This document shows positions 13,269-15,244 of a stretch of 15,244 nucleotides of DNA, one piece after another. The position numbers were made by a program, and so were the translations under genes. The notes under the pieces are model-generated. The model worked only from the letters and a program-made list of their open reading frames with translations. It was not told the DNA's origin and did not search any database. How positions within the stretch are numbered: the stretch's first letter is position 1; every line of letters starts with the position of its first letter. Source of the stretch: an uncultured Oscillospiraceae bacterium (GTDB taxonomy: Bacteria; Bacillota; Clostridia; Oscillospirales; Ruminococcaceae); the NCBI GenBank assembly GCA_910587465.1, contig CAJUMS010000047.1:5767-21010 (forward strand), read 5' to 3'.

Positions 13269-13529
13269 ATGGCACAAACAAACGTTAATATCCGAATGGA
13301 CGAGGATTTAAAAGCAGAGTTTGACGCTTTTTGTTCAGATGTCGGAATGACAATGACTACTGCAATATGTATGTTTGCAAAGACTGTTGTCCGTAGGCAT
13401 AGTATACCGTTTGAAATCACTAATCTTGACGAAAACGGTTTCACTCCTGCGGAGGTAGCGGAGCTTAAAAGCCGAATTGCGGATTTAGAAGCAGGAAAGG
13501 GAAAGGAGCATAAACTGATTGACGTATGA
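13269..13529 (+). CDS. Antitoxin, RelB/DinJ family
   Basis: Start at 13269 (MAQTNVNIRMDEDLK), with a GAAAGGGGG site upstream. The longer frame from 13230 would begin inside the promoter. The 86-residue product has the RelB/DinJ ribbon-helix-helix N-terminus (NVNIRMDEDLKAEFDAFCSD, then MTMTTAICMFAKTVVRR and IPFEI), followed by an acidic/charged C-terminal tail (AEVAELKSRIADLEAGKGKE) that would wrap the toxin. Its stop overlaps the toxin start by 4 bp. Likely binds the TATCAA-N6-TTGATA operator. Confidence 0.9.
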   Translation: MAQTNVNIRMDEDLKAEFDAFCSDVGMTMTTAICMFAKTVVRRHSIPFEITNLDENGFTPAEVAELKSRIADLEAGKGKEHKLIDV

Positions 13530-13792
13530 ATTTGCTATGGCACGATAAGGCTTGGGAAGAGTATGTTGACTGGCAGACGAAAGACAAAAAGCTGTTGAAG
13601 CAGATAAACAGACTGATATCCGATATCCAAAGAAACGGAAACGCCGTAGGCATAGGAAATCCCGAGCCGTTAAAGGGAAATTTTTCGGGATATTACAGTA
13701 GGCATATAGACGGCGGCAATCGTCTGATCTATCGGGTAACGGAAGATAACGTCTTGGAAATAATTTCCTGTCTGGGTCATTACAAACGTTGA
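13526..13792 (+). CDS. Toxin, YoeB/Txe family mRNA interferase
   Basis: The 88-residue product matches YoeB/Txe: LLWHDKAWEEYVDWQTKDKK, INRLISDIQRNG, then GNPEPLKGNFSGYYSR and RLIYRV, ending CLGHYKR. The conserved catalytic residues are all visible: Glu in PEPLK, Arg in GGNRLIY, and the C-terminal His-Tyr pair. YoeB toxins cut mRNA at the ribosome A site. It overlaps the antitoxin stop (ATGA), typical for coupled expression. The partner is of the DinJ/RelB type rather than the classical YefM type, a mix that does occur. The system appears intact. Confidence 0.92.
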   Translation: MNLLWHDKAWEEYVDWQTKDKKLLKQINRLISDIQRNGNAVGIGNPEPLKGNFSGYYSRHIDGGNRLIYRVTEDNVLEIISCLGHYKR

Positions 13793-13798
13793 ATAAAT

Positions 13799-13833
13799 TA
13801 TCCCCTCGATTGAGTTCGAGGGGATATTTTTTT
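13799..13833. terminator. Bidirectional terminator after toxin gene
   Basis: Perfect 11-bp stem TATCCCCTCGA/TCGAGGGGATA with a 6-nt loop, followed by seven T on the plus strand. The stop codon of the convergent minus-strand gene (13832) touches the T-run, so it may serve both sides. Confidence 0.85.
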
Positions 13834-14164
13834 ATTTGTTTTCATCATCTATTTCATATACGTAGTTCCATTCTTCGCATTCGTCTGGTAAATCGTTATC
13901 TTTTGTATACCATGGATCTATGTTTGGCATATCTTTTTTACAACTATCGGTGTCAAAATCATAGTTCATACAAAATCTGCATTGACTTGGGTCAAAATGA
14001 TCTGAATAAATTTCTCGACTAACTTTTTTCTTCTTTCCGCTTTTTATTATTTCTTTTGTTTGCATATTTTCTAATTCTACAGTTGCCTCGTTCATAGCGA
14101 ATTCTCTCAAGGCTTCTTCAATTGTTTTTCTTTGCGCAGGTTTTCCTGTTATTCTGGATTTCAT
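13832..14164 (-). CDS. Hypothetical protein with four-cysteine motif (110 aa)
   Basis: I do not recognise a named family. The N-terminal half is charged and helical (QRKTIEEALREFAMNEATVE), with a basic patch SGKKKKVSRE. The C-terminal half has Cys62, Cys65, Cys75 and Cys96 (CRFCMNYDF...SCKKDMP...DECEEW), a CxxC-x9-C-x20-C spacing that suggests a metal site. The end is acidic. An AAAGGAAG site lies about 10 nt before the ATG. It is AT-rich relative to the aro/MCP region, consistent with acquired DNA. It follows the repressor gene on the same strand with a 62-bp gap. Confidence 0.6.
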   Translation of the reverse strand: MKSRITGKPAQRKTIEEALREFAMNEATVELENMQTKEIIKSGKKKKVSREIYSDHFDPSQCRFCMNYDFDTDSCKKDMPNIDPWYTKDNDLPDECEEWNYVYEIDDENK

Positions 14165-14201
14165 AGTATCTAACTTCCTTTCTGAAATATGTTTATTTTA
14201 T

Positions 14202-14219
14202 CACCATCGTATTATGGTG
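14202..14219. repeat. Inverted repeat between repressor and four-Cys gene
   Basis: CACCAT (14202-14207) and ATGGTG (14214-14219) are separated by 6 nt. No T-run follows on either strand, so an operator is as likely as a weak terminator. Confidence 0.35.
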
Positions 14220-14226
14220 CTATTAC

Positions 14227-14574
14227 CTATGCGTCTTTGGAAATATCTGTATATTTTTGGTAGAACGGGTCTTTAGAAAAGTTTTCAGCTTGATGTAAAA
14301 CTGCTCTTTTTCCCTCGTCCGTTAACTTTCGATAAGCCGTTATAAGTCTTTGTTCATCTGGGTCTTGTTCGTTCGCTTTGTTTTGTCGACCGAATAGTAA
14401 GTAATCGGCTGGTACGTTTAATCTTACTGATATTTTCATTACTATATCAGAATTTGGTGAAGCTCCCTTTTTCCAACCGCTCAACGCACCTTTGTTTCCA
14501 CCACATTCTAATACTAAAGGGGTGATTTTAAGCCCTTGCAGTTCACATTCTTCTTTTAAGTTGTCATAAAACAC
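14227..14574 (-). CDS. HTH (XRE/cI-like) phage-type repressor
   Basis: The 115-residue protein has an N-terminal XRE-type helix-turn-helix (NLKEECELQGLKITPLVLEC, GGNKGALSGWKKGASPNSDI, then SVRLNVPADYLLFG) and a C-terminal segment EQRLITAYRKLTDEGKRAVL common in short phage and ICE repressors. I chose the GTG at 14574 because AAAGGAG lies 8 nt upstream. A longer frame from a GTG at 14607 has no such site. It is transcribed away from, and probably represses, the strong rightward promoter at 14636-14664. No RecA-type self-cleavage domain is present, so another induction route is needed. Confidence 0.85.
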   Translation of the reverse strand: MFYDNLKEECELQGLKITPLVLECGGNKGALSGWKKGASPNSDIVMKISVRLNVPADYLLFGRQNKANEQDPDEQRLITAYRKLTDEGKRAVLHQAENFSKDPFYQKYTDISKDA

Positions 14575-14613
14575 AAAAATTTCTCCTTTATTTTGTACGC
14601 TTTTCACAAAGTC

Positions 14614-14642
14614 ATTTTAAAATTACCAAAACCTCTTGACAA
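14614..14642 (-). promoter_or_regulatory. Promoter of the repressor gene
   Basis: On the minus strand, TTGTCA (14637-14642), a 17-bp spacer and TAAAAT (14614-14619). Its -35 is the complement of the rightward promoter's -35 shifted by one base, so the two promoters compete. Confidence 0.65.
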
Positions 14643-14664
14643 GTAATTGTAAACGTACTATAAT
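14636..14664 (+). promoter_or_regulatory. Perfect consensus rightward promoter with repeat operators
   Basis: TTGACA (14636-14641), a 17-bp spacer and TATAAT (14659-14664). Inverted 7-mers ACAAGTA (14639-14645) and TACTTGT (14666-14672) lie on the -35 and on the start point, and a smaller ACAA-GTAA-TTGT dyad lies in between. These are likely operators of the divergent repressor. The expected start is G14671. Confidence 0.85.
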
Positions 14665-14670
14665 ATACTT

Positions 14671-14987
14671 GTAACCGAAAAGCAAGGCAAAAGAGTTGAA
14701 CCTGATGTCAGCCGCGCTAGTCGCATGAAAGCCTTATAAAGACAATGCTAAAACGGTTACTGTCGACAATTGCCCCTCTGAAAAGAGGTGTGAGGGAATA
14801 AGAGCCCCACAAAACACCGTCAAGTTTCTCCAATGCTATGTTGATGAGAGTAAAGAAACAGAACAGCTAGCTTGAAAAATTGTGTTCTTTTTGAAACGGT
14901 GGTCACGCCTACTCGGTGGGATTAGAGTGGTTGAACAGAGTGCCCTTTGGTCGTTGGGGCGGTCACCATGCCAAATAACGACTGTAT
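14671..14987 (+). ncRNA. Structured noncoding leader upstream of tRNA (unknown RNA)
   Basis: No protein frame is convincing here. The predicted RNA starts exactly on a 7-bp closing stem, GTAACCG (14671-14677) with CGGTTAC (14754-14760), which encloses AGCA/TGCT and AAGGC (14684-14688)/GCCTT (14731-14735). Further stems: CCTCT-GAAA-AGAGG (14775-14788), GGTGT/ACACC (14787-14791, 14814-14818), TCAAG/CTTGA (14820-14824, 14871-14875) around GTTTCT/AGAAAC, and GGTG-CGCC/GGCG-CACC in the last 90 nt. There is no terminator before the tRNA, so leader and tRNA are probably one transcript. I cannot match it to a named RNA; large phage RNAs such as GOLLD or ROOL are only comparators. Confidence 0.5.
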
Positions 14988-15062
14988 GCTCGGATAGCTC
15001 AGTGGTAGAGCAGGGGAGTGAAAATCCCCGTGTCGTTGGTTCAATTCCAACTCCGCGCTCCA
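14988..15062 (+). tRNA. tRNA-Phe (GAA), atypical
   Basis: The cloverleaf reads: acceptor GCTCGGA, T8-A9, D arm GCTC-AGTGGTA-GAGC, anticodon arm GGGGA-GTGAAAA-TCCCC with GAA at 34-36, variable GTGTC, T arm GTTGG-TTCAATT-CCAAC, acceptor TCCGCGC, then T and an encoded CCA. All stems pair except position 3-70 (T against C). The discriminator is T rather than the A expected for tRNA-Phe, and position 32 is G. It is probably carried by the element rather than a core host gene; partial decay is possible. Confidence 0.8.
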
Positions 15063-15114
15063 ATAATCCACTTTATATTTTAACATATTTTGTATAGAAA
15101 GTCAAGGTTTTGTT

Positions 15115-15231
15115 ATGTGGAATTTTGATTTATTCTCGTTCATTCTCGGTTGCTGGATTGGTTCTACTATTTTTATTATAGTTATTCTGCTTCTTGGTAA
15201 GCTGTTCGGTGATGACGAAACGAAAAAGTGA
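15115..15231 (+). CDS. Small single-span membrane protein (38 aa)
   Basis: The ORF has one strong hydrophobic helix, about residues 7-31 (FSFILGCWIGSTIFIIVILL), between a short N-terminus and a charged tail FGDDETKK. The inner basic/acidic tail suggests an Nout-Cin membrane peptide. An AAGG is the only weak ribosome site, 7-8 nt before the ATG. The stop is followed 8 bp later by another start. Tiny membrane proteins like this are common in phage early operons; function unknown. Likely read from the 14636 promoter through the tRNA. Confidence 0.55.
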   Translation: MWNFDLFSFILGCWIGSTIFIIVILLLGKLFGDDETKK

Positions 15232-15239
15232 GGTTAATT

Positions 15240-15244
15240 ATGAA
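15240..15244 (+). CDS. Start of next gene, cut by window end
   Basis: An ATG at 15240 follows GAGGT at 15230-15234 with about 5 nt spacing, in a compact arrangement with the 38-residue gene. Only one full codon is present, so nothing can be said of its product. Confidence 0.4.

Noticed and set aside
14671..14760. Known riboswitch or T-box in the leader
   Set aside because: No T-box AGGGTGG-type sequence, and no c-di-GMP, cobalamin or SAM-type core could be recognised.
14905..14975. Possible second tRNA-like fold (AGTGGTTGAACAG resembles a D arm)
   Set aside because: No anticodon arm or T arm with GGTTC can be placed; the similarity is short.
14836..15063. Minus-strand ORF with GVGIEPTTRGFSLPCSTTELSE
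   Set aside because: This is the familiar false protein produced by translating the antisense of a tRNA; it overlaps the tRNA-Phe and has no ribosome site.
14882..15097. Plus-strand ORF through the leader and tRNA
   Set aside because: The segment CSDSSVVEQGSENPRVVGSIPTP is a tRNA read as protein. The ORF runs through the tRNA and has no ribosome site.
1..15244. CRISPR array
   Set aside because: No regularly spaced repeats of CRISPR size were seen; the three GCGC palindromes are 10 bp and lie on promoters.

Overview
The window looks like chromosome from a motile, low-to-mid GC member of the Clostridia, probably Ruminococcus-like (Oscillospiraceae). The grounds are an IscU-type NifU tail, a DUF4364 gene, cytosolic-tail chemoreceptors, and vegetative promoters with near-consensus TTGACA/TATAAT boxes. 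The genus is an inference; no rRNA or other taxonomic marker is present.

Left part (1-10,890, ordinary chromosome). The 3' end of an iscU/nifU-like gene (+) meets a shared terminator at 276-315. Facing it is a compact minus-strand operon driven from a promoter at 5117-5145: aroB, aroA, a GNAT acetyltransferase, aroC, a DUF4364 protein and a small unknown protein. Gaps in this operon are 31 bp or less and two junctions overlap. It supplies three shikimate/chorismate enzymes. Upstream are two tandem methyl-accepting chemotaxis receptors, each with its own sigma-A-type promoter and terminator. Their sensor halves differ, but 1,065 bp of their HAMP/signalling halves are identical base for base. 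A XerC/D-type tyrosine recombinase with a perfect consensus promoter follows.

Right part (10,858-15,244, accessory or mobile DNA). A minus-strand operon of three very small proteins and a SprT-like zinc protein is transcribed from 12291-12319. It diverges from a ribbon-helix-helix regulator (+). The intergenic region holds three identical TTGCGCGCAA palindromes placed on both promoters. Two copies of a pseudoknot-capable element sit in the small-gene operon, and a near-perfect 25-bp direct repeat brackets it. After the regulator comes about 500 bp of dense perfect hairpins without a convincing gene, closed by a terminator (candidate structured RNA or oriT region). Next are a DinJ/RelB-YoeB-type toxin-antitoxin pair, a small four-cysteine protein, and a cI-like HTH repressor.

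The repressor promoter is back-to-back with, and shares its -35 region with, a perfect rightward promoter. That rightward promoter does not lead directly into a protein gene. It leads into about 320 nt of structured noncoding sequence ending in an odd tRNA-Phe(GAA), then into tiny phage-like genes that run off the window. This looks like the lysogeny switch and early region of a prophage or integrative element.

Best candidates for something undescribed: the promoter-leader-tRNA transcript at 14636-15062; the hairpin array at 12770-13104; the duplicated pseudoknot element; and the SprT-like protein whose HExxH glutamate is lysine.
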